41,963 nucleotides of DNA. It comes from Gammaproteobacteria bacterium F7. Lineage in GTDB: Bacteria; Pseudomonadota; Gammaproteobacteria; Pseudomonadales; IMCC2047. The notes under the pieces were generated by a model. The model saw only the letters and a list, made by a program, of their open reading frames with translations. It did no database searches and was not told where the DNA came from. The position numbers and the translations under genes were made by a program. Below, one piece after another: positions 1 to 8,429 of this stretch; the first letter of the stretch is position 1; each line of letters opens with the position of its first letter. The DNA is taken from contig LUKI01000019.1 of NCBI GenBank assembly GCA_001593685.1, forward strand, positions 1 through 41,963. Reading direction: 5' to 3'.

Positions 1-764
1 CCCTTGGAGTGGCCATGTGCCGTATCAACAACAATGACATCAACACCAGCTTCAACCAGCGCTTTAACACGATCCGGCGTTTCTGGACCAGTGCCCACCG
101 CCGCACCAACGCGCAGTGCGCCGGCCTCATCTTTACAAGCATTAGGGAAAGCTTTGGCCTTAAAAATATCCTGAACGCTCATCAACCCAGACAGCTCAAA
201 ACTGTCATTAACCACCAGTACTTTCTCAATGCGGTGCTCATGCAACAGTTGTTTAACCGCTTCCGGGGTCGCACCTTCTTTTACAGTAACCAACTTGTCT
301 TTTGGTGTCATGACTTCAGAAACGGGCCGTTCCAGATCATTTTCAAAACGAAAATCGCGTGAAGTGACAATACCTACGAGGGAGCTACCATCCACCACTG
401 GAAAACCGGAAAACCCATGCTCCCGAGTCAAATCAATCAAATCACGAACAGTCGCTGCTGGCTTAACAGTCACAGGGTCCTTGACCACACCTGTTTCGTA
501 CTTCTTAACCGCGCGCACTTCACGAGCCTGTCGCTCAATGGAAAAGTTTTTATGGATAATGCCTAATCCACCTTCCTGCGCCATGGCAATAGCCAGATTA
601 CCTTCAGTTACTGTGTCCATCGCAGCAGAAACCAGCGGAATATTCAGCTCGATTTCGCGAGTCAGTTTGCTTTTTAGAGAGACATCTTTGGGCAGGACTT
701 CCGAATAGGCAGGGACGAGCAAAACGTCATCGAAGGTCAGTGCATCTTCAGCGATACGCAACAT
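1..764 (-). CDS. guaB: IMP dehydrogenase, N-terminal part (gene runs off the window)
   Basis: Catalyses the NAD-dependent oxidation of IMP to XMP, the first committed step of GMP synthesis, in the cytosol. The first 254 codons are present. The protein starts [20 protein letters not shown], the typical GuaB N-terminus, followed by the first part of the TIM barrel with [10 protein letters not shown] and GGLGIIHKN. The tandem CBS domains lie at about residues 90-205. The barrel resumes with [13 protein letters not shown] just before the window edge. The catalytic cysteine loop and flap lie outside the window. The ATG at 762-764 begins the conserved N-terminus. guaB is divergent from xseA, an arrangement common in gammaproteobacteria; guaA would be expected downstream, beyond the edge. 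The identification is firm. Confidence 0.97.
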   Translation of the reverse strand, partial: MLRIAEDALTFDDVLLVPAYSEVLPKDVSLKSKLTREIELNIPLVSAAMDTVTEGNLAIAMAQEGGLGIIHKNFSIERQAREVRAVKKYETGVVKDPVTVKPAATVRDLIDLTREHGFSGFPVVDGSSLVGIVTSRDFRFENDLERPVSEVMTPKDKLVTVKEGATPEAVKQLLHEHRIEKVLVVNDSFELSGLMSVQDIFKAKAFPNACKDEAGALRVGAAVGTGPETPDRVKALVEAGVDVIVVDTAHGHSK

Positions 765-801
765 GGCGGGGACAACCTTTCCAGTTAAAAATTGACCCGC
801 T

Positions 802-807
802 ATTATA
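802..807 (-). promoter_or_regulatory. Candidate -10 box of the guaB promoter
   Basis: On the minus strand this is a perfect TATAAT, 38 bases before the guaB ATG. The best -35 at 17-bp spacing is TTTAAT, which is weak. The box predicts a short leader of roughly 30 bases. This is a consensus match only. Confidence 0.45.
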
Positions 808-922
808 GGGATCAGGGCCATATAATTAAAGGGATTTCGGTAATTTGTCTGCGCAACAAACCGCCACTTAAAAAGACAGATTTTCAGCGTCTTGCAGGGG
901 TTTCCAAAGCATAAACGGCTGT

Positions 923-928
923 TATACT
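923..928 (+). promoter_or_regulatory. Candidate -10 box of the xseA promoter
   Basis: TATACT lies 43 bases before the xseA ATG. TTTCCA sits 16 bp upstream as a possible -35 (4 of 6 matches). It lies in the short divergent guaB/xseA spacer, which must hold both promoters. Confidence 0.3.
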
Positions 929-970
929 CCATGATCCCCTGCAAATTTTACAACCACTCAGAAGCCCTTC

Positions 971-2341
971 ATGCCCAGCAATCTCAGCAGCCAACGTGAA
1001 ATTCTAACCGTTACCGACCTCAACCGTCGCGCACGCTCCTTACTGGAGAGTGAATTTCGGCAGGTTTGGGTAGAAGGTGAAATCTCCAACTTAATGAAAG
1101 CAGGCTCCGGTCATTGGTACTTCACTCTCAAAGACGACAACGCCCAGGTACGCTGCGCGATGTTTGCCAACCGCAATCGCAGCCTGCGCATCAACGTCAA
1201 GAACGGTCTGCACGCCATTATTCGTGCCAAGGCCAGTATTTATGAGGGGCGCGGTGATTATCAGCTGATTGCTGAAAACATGATAGATGCGGGCGAAGGT
1301 CGCTTGCAACGCCAGTTCGAGGAGCTGAAACTCAAGCTCAGCCGCGAGGGCCTATTTGATGAAGCCCATAAACGACCGCTACCAGTTCTGCCAACTCATA
1401 TTGGCATTGTCACCTCACCCAGCGGCGCAGCAATACGTGATATTTTAACGGTATTGCAGCGTCGCTTCCCCAGCATTCCTGTAACCGTAATCCCAGCACT
1501 GGTGCAGGGCAAAGAAGCGGCTGCTGAAATTGTTACAGGAATCGAGTTAGCCAACCGCACCCTGTCGACAGACAACCCTATCGACGCCTTAATCGTTGGT
1601 CGAGGCGGAGGTTCTCTGGAGGACTTATGGCCCTTCAATGAAGAAACCGTTGCCCGCGCTATTTATGCCAGCAACATCCCGACCATCTCTGCTGTTGGCC
1701 ACGAAATTGATTTTACCATTGCCGACTTTGTTGCTGATGTGCGTGCCCCTACCCCCTCTGCCGCCGCCGAATTACTCAGCCCTGATCAGCGACAGTGGCT
1801 ATCCCTGCTGCTTAAAGCCAAACAGGCACTCAACGAAAACTTGCAGCGCCGCTTGATAGAGGCCAGACGACAACTTGACCATATCTCCAAACGATTACGT
1901 CACCCCGGCCAGCAGTTACAGGAGCAGGCACAACGACTGGACGATATGGAAGCTCGATTAAAAATCGCCATAACCAGCCAGCTAAAACTGCACCGCGCTC
2001 AACTTGCTACCCATAGCGCTACACTGGAGGCCTGCCAGCCAAAACACCAGGTCGCACGACTGAACATGACCAACCAACAACTGTCCCAACGCCTGCAACG
2101 TGCTATGCAACAACAGCTATCCGCCCTCAGACAACGACTAAAAGGCAATAGTCTTGCACTGCACACACTCAGCCCATTACAAACACTGGGACGCGGCTAC
2201 GCCATCATTAAAGATGAACAACAACAGATCGTCCGTAACAGCGAACAGCTACAAATTGGCGATAAAGTCAGCGCACAACTGGGGAGAGGGCAAATTCATT
2301 GTGCCGTTGAAGCGATTGAGGTAACCAACAATGACCAATAA
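971..2341 (+). CDS. xseA: Exodeoxyribonuclease VII large subunit
   Basis: Large subunit of exonuclease VII, which degrades single-stranded DNA in both directions together with several copies of the small subunit XseB; it acts in the cytosol in mismatch and recombination repair. At 456 residues it has the family length. The N-terminal OB-fold covers about residues 11-105 (VWVEGEISN, GHWYFTLKD). The catalytic domain follows, with IGIVTSPSGAAIRDI at about 144, GRGGGSLEDLWPFNEE at 210 and AVGHEIDFTIADFVADVRAPTP from about 241. A long Gln/Arg-rich helical region at about 270-400 matches the coiled-coil stalk, and the C-terminal LGRGYAII motif is present. The stop overlaps the start of the next gene by 11 bases, so the two are probably co-transcribed. 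No xseB is in the window. Confidence 0.97.
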   Translation: MPSNLSSQREILTVTDLNRRARSLLESEFRQVWVEGEISNLMKAGSGHWYFTLKDDNAQVRCAMFANRNRSLRINVKNGLHAIIRAKASIYEGRGDYQLIAENMIDAGEGRLQRQFEELKLKLSREGLFDEAHKRPLPVLPTHIGIVTSPSGAAIRDILTVLQRRFPSIPVTVIPALVQGKEAAAEIVTGIELANRTLSTDNPIDALIVGRGGGSLEDLWPFNEETVARAIYASNIPTISAVGHEIDFTIADFVADVRAPTPSAAAELLSPDQRQWLSLLLKAKQALNENLQRRLIEARRQLDHISKRLRHPGQQLQEQAQRLDDMEARLKIAITSQLKLHRAQLATHSATLEACQPKHQVARLNMTNQQLSQRLQRAMQQQLSALRQRLKGNSLALHTLSPLQTLGRGYAIIKDEQQQIVRNSEQLQIGDKVSAQLGRGQIHCAVEAIEVTNNDQ

Positions 2342-3194
2342 ACGGTTTCAAATACTACAGCTGCTAGGCCTGTTACTGCTGGCACTACTGATCAGCTTCA
2401 ACACCTTCGCAACCGTAAACCTACCCAAACATAGCCCGGTTCCTGGCGGCATAGCCGTCGTTGACCTTCCCAGCAGCACACAACCGCCGGCGGTTTTTTA
2501 CCGCGGCAACCGCGTGCTGGTCACTGGTAGCGAGCAAACTGGCTGGCACGCCATTACCGGCATCGCCCTGAAAGCTACGCCTGGAACTCACCATATCCAG
2601 CTTGGTAATGGCCAAAAAATCGCCTTTAACGTCAAACCAAAAACCTACAAAGAACAACGCATCACGCTCACCAACAAGCGTCAGGTCAACCCGGCACCAA
2701 TGGATCTGGAACGGATTGGCCGCGAAAAGAAAGTCATGGTGGCAGCCTTTAAACACTGGAACGATCAACTCACGCCATCGCTCACACTACTCAAGCCTGT
2801 CCAAGGCCCCTACAGCAGCCCCTTTGGACTCAAGCGCTTTTTTAATGACCAACCCCGCAATCCACATAGCGGCCTGGACATTGCGGCCGCTGAAGGCTCC
2901 CCCATTCAAGCACCCGCTAAAGCCATCGTTGCAGCAACGGGCGACTATTTTTTCAACGGAAAAACCATCCTTCTTGATCACGGACAGGGGCTGATTTCCA
3001 TGTATTGTCACCTTAGCGAAATTAACGTCACTAAAGGTGACATCGTTGACACTAAAGACATTATCGGACAGGTTGGCAAAACCGGTCGAGTAACCGGCCC
3101 CCACCTGCATTGGTCAGTCAGCCTCAACAACGCACGTATCAACCCTTTTTTATTGATGCCAGACAAACCTGACATTTTGGAGAGTTCGGAATAA
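2331..3194 (+). CDS. Secreted M23 (LytM-type) metallopeptidase
   Basis: A periplasmic zinc endopeptidase predicted to cut peptidoglycan cross-bridges or to act as a LytM-domain regulator. Residues 1-27 form a signal peptide: basic start, long Leu-rich core, cleavage near FNTFA. An N-terminal beta domain at about 35-110 resembles the region that precedes M23 domains in similar secreted peptidases. The M23 domain covers about 155-275. All zinc and catalytic motifs are intact: H179 and D183 in HSGLD, H227 in MYCHLSE, and H258/H260 in GPHLHW. It is therefore probably an active hydrolase, unlike degenerate NlpD or EnvC. The gene overlaps the 3' end of xseA by 11 bases, which fixes the start and implies coupled translation. 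The exact cleavage specificity cannot be read from the sequence. Confidence 0.93.
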   Translation: MTNKRFQILQLLGLLLLALLISFNTFATVNLPKHSPVPGGIAVVDLPSSTQPPAVFYRGNRVLVTGSEQTGWHAITGIALKATPGTHHIQLGNGQKIAFNVKPKTYKEQRITLTNKRQVNPAPMDLERIGREKKVMVAAFKHWNDQLTPSLTLLKPVQGPYSSPFGLKRFFNDQPRNPHSGLDIAAAEGSPIQAPAKAIVAATGDYFFNGKTILLDHGQGLISMYCHLSEINVTKGDIVDTKDIIGQVGKTGRVTGPHLHWSVSLNNARINPFLLMPDKPDILESSE

Positions 3195-3370
3195 GCGACT
3201 CTCCCTGCACGGGTATTTTAGTGGTAGAAGGAGACAAAGCCTGAATCGAATCAACAAGCGCCTCCCTAGCGCATTGAGCAAAAAGAACTATCCTTAATTC
3301 AAACGCTTAACAAACATTGGCCCGAAGCACTGCCGCATCGCGCCTGACGGCCACTAACCTTTCATCCGCC

Positions 3371-6300
3371 ATGCCTGCTATCAGAAACGCCACCATCACG
3401 ACGAAGTTTAACCGCACCGTTATTATACTAGCCACCCTCGCAGCGGCTATTGTGTCGGCCTATACACTCCACACAACCTATGAGCATGAAACGCAGCACT
3501 TCATCGACACAGCGATTAATACCGCAACCCCACACGATCACAGCCTTGAAAAGGCCATTTACTACCAGGATCAAAGCGCCTTAAAGCAATCGGTTCGCAA
3601 CCTATTCAAAAACAATCATGCAACCTACGCTCAAGTTTATAACACTCAGGGGAAACTACTATTTGATCGCACCCTGGCTCCAGCTGAGCTGCCTGACATC
3701 AGTCCACAACTCAACAACACCGACGACTACACCAGCAGTTTTACCGACAGCACGACCCAGACAGAATACCTGGATGTGCTGGTGCCCGTTTTTTCGGCCA
3801 TCAACCCCATTTATGAAAACATCAGCCAACAAACCTTCATCCGTACACTGGTTGATAGCGACGACTCACAAAGCCGCTACATTATGGGCTATGTCCGTCT
3901 CGGCCTGGATAAGACACTGCTCAAAGAAAAACTCGTTAAATTCAGCACCCATGTCGCAGGCGCCGCATTATTGTTTGTACTGATTTTTGCCTTTACGGCC
4001 ATATTCATGACGCGCCGTATCACTTCACCTCTGCAAGCACTGGTTAAAGTTGCTCACGGCATTTCTGAAGGTGATTTCAGTCAAAAGTTACCTAAAGACA
4101 GCACCTACGAAATCAAAGAAGTCGCCAGCAGCCTTGACTACATGCTAACCAGCATCAGCGCCTACAAAACCAAACTGGAAACAAACCAGGAGCTGCTCGC
4201 CCGCAAAGTTGAAGAACGCACCCAACAGCTTACGCAAAGCAATGAACAGCTTAGCCGCGCCACCAATGAGGCTTTAATTGCCAAGGACACAGCGGAAACA
4301 GCCAACCGAGCTAAAAGCGATTTTCTGGCAACCATGAGTCACGAAATCCGTACACCATTGAACGGCGTGCTGGGTATGTCGGACCTGCTATCAAAAACCG
4401 ATTTAACCATGGAGCAGCAACGCATTGTTGACGTAATTACCGAATCCGGCACCGGCTTACTGGACGTCATTAACGACATTCTCGATTTTTCAAAAATCGA
4501 AGCAGGAAAACTTGAGTTAGCCCCAACCCACATCAACCTGCGTCGTTTCATTGAAGACATCATCAACATGTTTGCCGGCCTGGCCGACGAAAAGGGTCTC
4601 TCGCTCATTTACGAATTCCCCCCTCACATTGCGCTGGATATTGTCGTGGATGGAGTACGACTAAGACAGGTGCTCACCAACCTGCTCAGTAATGCGATCA
4701 AGTTCACCCATGAAGGCCACGTGAAGCTAATCATCAGCGCTGATCATGATTCAAAACAGAATACCGCCACCCTTCACTTTGCCGTTGAAGACACGGGCAC
4801 CGGTATTGAAAAAAGCAAACTATCGCATATTTTCAACGCCTTCAGCCAAGCCGACACCTCCACTACCCGTCAATACGGCGGCACAGGATTAGGCCTTACC
4901 ATCAGCCAACAGCTCATCGAACTGATGGGCAGCAACATCAACGTCGAGAGCGAGCGCCATCAGGGCACTCGTTTTTGGTTCGACCTCAAGCTAAACACGC
5001 AGCCAGAAGAAAACCAAACACCCCCATCTCATGTTGACCTGATGCGGAATTTGAAGGTGTTAGTTATCGGCGACAATCAAATAGTTTGCGATGCGCTTAT
5101 CGACAACCTCAAATTCTGGAAGATTAACTACCATCACATCAGCGCCCTGAATGAGCTCGATGACACTTTAAGATCAAACGACAACGCTTTTGATTTCGCG
5201 TTTTTACAGCAGGATATTCAAGGGCATGATGATACCCTTGAGGTCATTATTAAAATGCGCCAGGACGAAAACCTGAACGTACCACCGTTTGTTCTCATGG
5301 TACCCCGCTCCGCCACACCCAACGCACCAGCCCTGCAGGCAGCTAATGTTGTACAACTGCTCAACCGCCCGCTACACCAGTCCGAGCTCTACAATGCCAT
5401 CATCAACTGTGCCAGCAAAGAAATCAGCGAGCTTTCCCCTGACACTTTCAACAATCTGGTGGACGTGGAAAGCCCAGCACCACAGCTGAATGCAAAAATA
5501 CTACTGGCCGAGGACACCGTCGTTAATCAGGAGGTCGCGCTCACCATGCTATCCTGGCTTGGCTGTGAAACAACCGTCGTTGAAAATGGGCAGCTGGCGG
5601 TAGAGGCCTTTGCATCCAATCAGTTTGACCTGATACTGATGGACTGTCAGATGCCAGTGTTGGACGGTTATTCAGCCGCCGCGGCTATTCGCAAACGTGA
5701 AGCCTTTGCCAACACTACTCAGGGCCGGCCTAACCGCCGCATTCCAATTATCGCACTGACGGCCAACGCCATTGAAGGTGAACGCGAAAAATGCCTTGCC
5801 TCCGGCATGGATGATTATTTAACCAAACCCTACACCCATGCCGAGCTGCAAGCCGTACTGGCTAATGCCCTGCAAGCGCAAGCAACAGAAAGCAAAACTC
5901 ATGAAAACGACGAAAAAGACCCTGAACCAGTGCTCAAAACAGCTCCAGAGCAGCCGCAAAATACGACGGTCACAAACAGCTCAACTGATACCGAGATTAA
6001 ACAACAGCCCAAACGCAACAAAAATGGAGTGATCGATTTCGCCACACTCGATGCCCTGCGCGAACTTCAACAGCCAGGCCAACCTGATATGGTGGAAAAG
6101 ATAATCCGCACATACCTCAACGAAGCACCGCCCCTGTTAAAACGCCTCGCTGATGCAGAAACGGCCCATGACACCACCGCGCTTTATCAGGCCGCTCACG
6201 CCCTGAAATCAAGCAGCTTCAACGTCGGCGCTCTGGAGTTAGCTGATAATTGCAAAGAGCTCGAAGCCATCGGTAGAGAAGGTGCAACAGCAGGCATCAC

Positions 6301-6391
6301 ACCCCTCATGTGCGCCATAGAAACCGGTTACCGAAAAGCCGTTGTGCAGCTTGAGCAGGAGCTAGAAAACGATAATGTGCAGCCAAACTGA
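3371..6391 (+). CDS. BarA/GacS-type hybrid sensor histidine kinase with degenerate first receiver
   Basis: An inner-membrane tripartite phosphorelay kinase of about 1006 residues. In order: TM1 at about 14-34; a periplasmic sensor of about 160 residues with no recognised ligand motif; TM2 at about 192-213; HAMP; a short coiled coil; HisKA with phospho-accepting H324 ([12 protein letters not shown]); and an ATPase domain with N-box N441, G1 box DTGTGIE at 474 and G2 box GGTGLGL at 503. A first receiver at about 560-680 is degenerate. The second, at about 707-835, has acceptor D758 (LMDCQMP). The HPt domain carries H943 (AHALKSSS). Phosphate would flow H324 to D758 to H943 to a separate receiver. 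A TTG at 3317 could extend the frame by 18 codons, but neither start has a good ribosome site; the ATG places TM1 normally. The next gene overlaps its 3' end. The layout resembles BarA, but orthology is not proven. Confidence 0.93.
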   Translation: MPAIRNATITTKFNRTVIILATLAAAIVSAYTLHTTYEHETQHFIDTAINTATPHDHSLEKAIYYQDQSALKQSVRNLFKNNHATYAQVYNTQGKLLFDRTLAPAELPDISPQLNNTDDYTSSFTDSTTQTEYLDVLVPVFSAINPIYENISQQTFIRTLVDSDDSQSRYIMGYVRLGLDKTLLKEKLVKFSTHVAGAALLFVLIFAFTAIFMTRRITSPLQALVKVAHGISEGDFSQKLPKDSTYEIKEVASSLDYMLTSISAYKTKLETNQELLARKVEERTQQLTQSNEQLSRATNEALIAKDTAETANRAKSDFLATMSHEIRTPLNGVLGMSDLLSKTDLTMEQQRIVDVITESGTGLLDVINDILDFSKIEAGKLELAPTHINLRRFIEDIINMFAGLADEKGLSLIYEFPPHIALDIVVDGVRLRQVLTNLLSNAIKFTHEGHVKLIISADHDSKQNTATLHFAVEDTGTGIEKSKLSHIFNAFSQADTSTTRQYGGTGLGLTISQQLIELMGSNINVESERHQGTRFWFDLKLNTQPEENQTPPSHVDLMRNLKVLVIGDNQIVCDALIDNLKFWKINYHHISALNELDDTLRSNDNAFDFAFLQQDIQGHDDTLEVIIKMRQDENLNVPPFVLMVPRSATPNAPALQAANVVQLLNRPLHQSELYNAIINCASKEISELSPDTFNNLVDVESPAPQLNAKILLAEDTVVNQEVALTMLSWLGCETTVVENGQLAVEAFASNQFDLILMDCQMPVLDGYSAAAAIRKREAFANTTQGRPNRRIPIIALTANAIEGEREKCLASGMDDYLTKPYTHAELQAVLANALQAQATESKTHENDEKDPEPVLKTAPEQPQNTTVTNSSTDTEIKQQPKRNKNGVIDFATLDALRELQQPGQPDMVEKIIRTYLNEAPPLLKRLADAETAHDTTALYQAAHALKSSSFNVGALELADNCKELEAIGREGATAGITPLMCAIETGYRKAVVQLEQELENDNVQPN

Positions 6392-6764
6392 ATGTAAAGC
6401 GCCGCTAGCGCTAATTGTTGATGACGACACCACCGTGCGCATCGTCATGCGTAGCGTACTGGAAAGCCATGGCATACGCGTCAATGAGGCTGAAAATGGT
6501 GAAAAAGCCCTACAAAGTTTTGAGAAGGAAACACCTGATATTATCGTTCTCGATATCGAAATGCCGGTAAAGGATGGCCTGCAGGCCTGCGCGGAGATTC
6601 GTCGTCATCCAAAAGGGCAATTCGTTCCTATCATCATGTCCACTGGCGTGGATGATACTGACTCCATAAAACGCGCCTATGAAGCCGGCGCTACTGACCT
6701 AGCCGTCAAGCCCATTAACTGGCCCTGTTTTGGTCAACGTATTAGTTGCATGTTACGAAAGTAA
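6375..6764 (+). CDS. Receiver-only response regulator (possibly truncated REC-GGDEF-EAL protein)
   Basis: A 129-residue single receiver domain with every key residue: acidic pocket D16-D18 (IVDDD), phospho-acceptor D60 (IIVLDIEMP), T90 (MSTG) and K112 (AVKPIN). It overlaps the hybrid kinase by 17 bases, so it is translated with it and is the likely acceptor from the kinase HPt H943. The last residues ([18 protein letters not shown]) resemble the end of the receiver in longer REC-GGDEF-EAL proteins, where a linker and GGDEF domain normally follow. Here the frame stops and the DNA enters a transposase-remnant patch about 100 bp later. With no output domain it would act as a phosphate sink, a CheY-like effector or a decayed protein. 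See findings. Confidence 0.9.
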   Translation: MCSQTECKAPLALIVDDDTTVRIVMRSVLESHGIRVNEAENGEKALQSFEKETPDIIVLDIEMPVKDGLQACAEIRRHPKGQFVPIIMSTGVDDTDSIKRAYEAGATDLAVKPINWPCFGQRISCMLRK

Positions 6765-6876
6765 TACGTCTGCACTAGACCTCATTAAAAACAGTCATTC
6801 AGCCGTCTAACACCATCCATCAGTCAACACGAATAAAGGCTGCCTTACTTTGTGTGGTTAGCGAAGCAGCGCAAAT

Positions 6877-6888
6877 GGGGACAGACCC
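6877..6888 (+). repeat. REP-like motif, inverted relative to the three copies nearer pilA
   Basis: GGGGACAGACCC lies just outside the 3' end of the first RAYT remnant. The reverse complement of the same core occurs at 7236-7247, 7475-7487 and 7549-7560. A transposase remnant bracketed by oppositely oriented GC-rich short repeats is the usual arrangement of REP/RAYT units. Confidence 0.6.
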
Positions 6889-6921
6889 GATTTCTGGGTT
6901 TCAGCGCCCGATTTCACAACG

Positions 6922-7140
6922 CTATCCTCTTTGACGTGGTCTGCCTGGCAACCCCGGTGAAGCCCGCCGTCCCAAGGCAGCCTCTACTTCTTTTTTAAAC
7001 CTTTCACTCCCCAAGGCATAGTTGCCTTTGCTTGCCTGCCGAATCTCATCTACCAATCTCGAATCAAGCCGATCACCGAACAACCCGCGAATTGACAACC
7101 TCCTTGTTATCTTTTCAATGCCGACGATAGCAAAGACCAA
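6922..7140 (-). pseudogene. REP-associated tyrosine transposase (RAYT) remnant, C-terminal end only (copy A)
   Basis: An open frame of 72 codons whose product ends in the typical C-terminus of IS200-like RAYT transposases: LVDEIRQASKGNYALGS, then RFKKEVEAALGRR and GRPRQRG, followed by a TAG stop at 6922-6924. Full RAYT proteins are roughly 150-250 residues with an N-terminal HUH motif and a catalytic tyrosine; none of that is present here or upstream. The fragment therefore cannot transpose anything and is best called a remnant. It lies between inverted REP-like motifs. The 5' part, from 7021, is duplicated 240 bp away as copy B. Confidence 0.75.
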
Positions 7141-7206
7141 ACCGTTAGACTATCGATCTAAAACGTAAAACAGGGTCTCTCCCCACTTTATTCCAGAAAC
7201 AAAAAA
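7021..7206. repeat. Direct repeat, copy A (period 240 bp)
   Basis: Compared with 7261-7446, this segment differs at only three positions (7112 t/c, 7144 g/a, 7173 g/c). It holds part of the RAYT remnant plus the AT-rich sequence preceding it. The near identity implies a recent local duplication. Beyond 7206 the copies diverge within the terminator and REP-like tail. Confidence 0.95.
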
Positions 7207-7262
7207 GCCCCGGAAATACCGAGGCTCTTCTAAACGGGGTCTGTCCCGATTTTTTTCCTAGT
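7191..7262. repeat. 72-bp terminator/REP cassette, first copy
   Basis: Identical base for base to 7504-7575, immediately after the pilA stop. It contains a hairpin (AGCCCCGG / CCGAGGCT arms at 7206-7226) that on the minus strand is followed by a T run, then the REP-like core at 7236-7247. At its junction with copy B it creates an in-frame TAG that truncates the copy B remnant. Confidence 0.95.
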
Positions 7263-7380
7263 TGCCTTTGCTTGCCTGCCGAATCTCATCTACCAATCTC
7301 GAATCAAGCCGATCACCGAACAACCCGCGAATTGACAACCTCCTTGTTATCCTTTCAATGCCGACGATAGCAAAGACCAA
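7261..7380 (-). pseudogene. RAYT remnant, copy B, truncated at a duplication junction
   Basis: Repeats the reading of copy A through IRQASKGN. It then meets a TAG at the junction (bases 7258-7260 on the plus strand), so it lacks even the conserved C-terminal GRP tail. One base (7352) differs from copy A within this part. It is non-functional by length. Confidence 0.7.
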
Positions 7381-7446
7381 ACCATTAGACTATCGATCTA
7401 AAACGTAAAACACGGTCTCTCCCCACTTTATTCCAGAAACAAAAAA
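7261..7446. repeat. Direct repeat, copy B
   Basis: Second copy of 7021-7206, starting exactly 240 bp later with three mismatches. The following hairpin (7441-7467) is a decayed version of the terminator in the two 72-bp cassettes. It is followed by a REP-like GGGGTCTGTCCCC at 7475-7487. Confidence 0.95.
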
Positions 7447-7503
7447 CTCCGTAAATACCGGGGCTCTTCTAAACGGGGTCTGTCCCCATTTTTCCCCCCA
7501 TTT

Positions 7504-7575
7504 TTCCAGAAACAAAAAAGCCCCGGAAATACCGAGGCTCTTCTAAACGGGGTCTGTCCCGATTTTTTTCCTAGT
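7504..7575. repeat. 72-bp terminator/REP cassette, second copy (pilA-proximal)
   Basis: Identical to 7191-7262, 313 bp away. It directly abuts the 3' end of pilA and supplies its apparent terminator. It is plausibly the source from which the distal copy was made. Confidence 0.95.
7514..7540 (-). terminator. Rho-independent terminator of pilA
   Basis: Read on the minus strand: stem AGCCTCGG / CCGGGGCT with one mismatch and a 5-base loop, followed by six T. It begins about 37 bases after the pilA stop. The hairpin is duplicated at 7201-7228, and a decayed third version lies at 7441-7467. Confidence 0.8.
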
Positions 7576-7576
7576 C

Positions 7577-8089
7577 TTATTTACACTCAGCTGGAGCAAA
7601 ACGTGCAGGTAAAGTCCCTGCAGCTGAGCCAGCAAAGCCACCAGCCGCAGCACCTACGGCTCTACAACGCCATACGATTGAATCTGTAGGCGGCGTAAAT
7701 GCAGCCGTGCCCACTGGTAATATAGTTCCTGCAGGTGCGTTAGGTGTAAAAATCAGTGTTCCATTACCTGCAGCAGCTGTCATAGTTACAGTAATAACAC
7801 CGGTCGCAGGAGTAATTGCCACACCCGCAACATTCGCCGATGCGGTTGGTGAGGTATAACCATCATCATAACCGGACAAACGCGCCCCCGGATTTCCCGA
7901 TGCCAATACATCAGCAACATTAATTTTAGCTGCACTTACTGCAACCAAACCTTCAGATACCCGGCCACGTACAGTGTAATCCTGATAAGCTGGCAACGCT
8001 ACCGCAGCCAGAATACCGATAATTGCTACCACGATCATTAATTCGATCAGTGTAAAACCCTGTTGGGACGTTTTTATGTTCTTCATCAT
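7577..8089 (-). CDS. pilA: Type IV major pilin (prepilin PilA)
   Basis: Structural subunit of the type IV pilus, 171 residues from the chosen ATG. The prepilin leader [11 protein letters not shown] is cut by PilD after the glycine, giving a mature N-terminus [16 protein letters not shown] with the required Phe1 and Glu5. The hydrophobic helix runs through the first ~30 mature residues. The remainder is Ala/Gly/Thr-rich, with two cysteines near the C-terminus (WRCRA and AECK) that would close the disulphide-bonded D-loop. The frame extends upstream to 8110, but AAGGAG at 8097-8102 lies seven bases before the ATG at 8087-8089 and decides the start. It is divergent from pilBCD, and a sigma-54 promoter precedes it. 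The body is low in complexity, as in many surface pilins. Confidence 0.95.
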   Translation of the reverse strand: MMKNIKTSQQGFTLIELMIVVAIIGILAAVALPAYQDYTVRGRVSEGLVAVSAAKINVADVLASGNPGARLSGYDDGYTSPTASANVAGVAITPATGVITVTMTAAAGNGTLIFTPNAPAGTILPVGTAAFTPPTDSIVWRCRAVGAAAGGFAGSAAGTLPARFAPAECK

Positions 8090-8147
8090 TTTGATGCTCC
8101 TTGGTTTCAAATAACAAATTCATAATAATTTGCTTCACAACAGGTAT

Positions 8148-8163
8148 AGCAACGCCTGTGCCA
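8148..8163 (-). promoter_or_regulatory. Sigma-54 (RpoN) promoter of pilA
   Basis: On the minus strand TGGCAC-AGGCG-TTGCT matches the -24/-12 consensus TGGCAC-N5-TTGCW at every defined base, with exactly ten bases between GG and GC. Transcription would start near 8137, about 50 bases before the pilA ATG. In Pseudomonas pilA is transcribed by RpoN with the activator PilR, and the same logic is inferred here; pilS/pilR are not in the window. Confidence 0.88.
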
Positions 8164-8282
8164 AACGCAAGAAATCACAATAAAAAAATCATAACCCGCT
8201 GATTTAAAAATATTTTTACCATACTGACCACTCAATAAAGTATGTATTGCAACAAGCGTCCCAAGACTTCAACCAAACTTAG

Positions 8283-8297
8283 TGACACTTTTTGTCA
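8283..8297. promoter_or_regulatory. Palindrome in the pilA upstream region, candidate activator (PilR-type) site
   Basis: TGACA-CTTTT-TGTCA is a perfect 5+5 inverted repeat about 120 bp upstream of the -24 element, a suitable distance for a sigma-54 enhancer. PilR sites described in Pseudomonas contain TGTC/GACA cores. The site could equally serve the divergent pilB promoter. Confidence 0.35.
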
Positions 8298-8429
8298 GCA
8301 TTGGCCAATTACTTTCAGGATCGTTCAAACAAGCAACTTTATATGGAGTTAAATAGCCAATAGGTTTTTTATAAAAAACTGCTATGCTTCCATATATCAC
8401 TCGACCAACATATCAATTAAGTTACAAAT

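Noticed and set aside
7021-7560. CRISPR-like repetition near pilA
   Set aside because: Repeats are long (72 and 186 bp), few and contain transposase and terminator sequence, with no regular spacer pattern.
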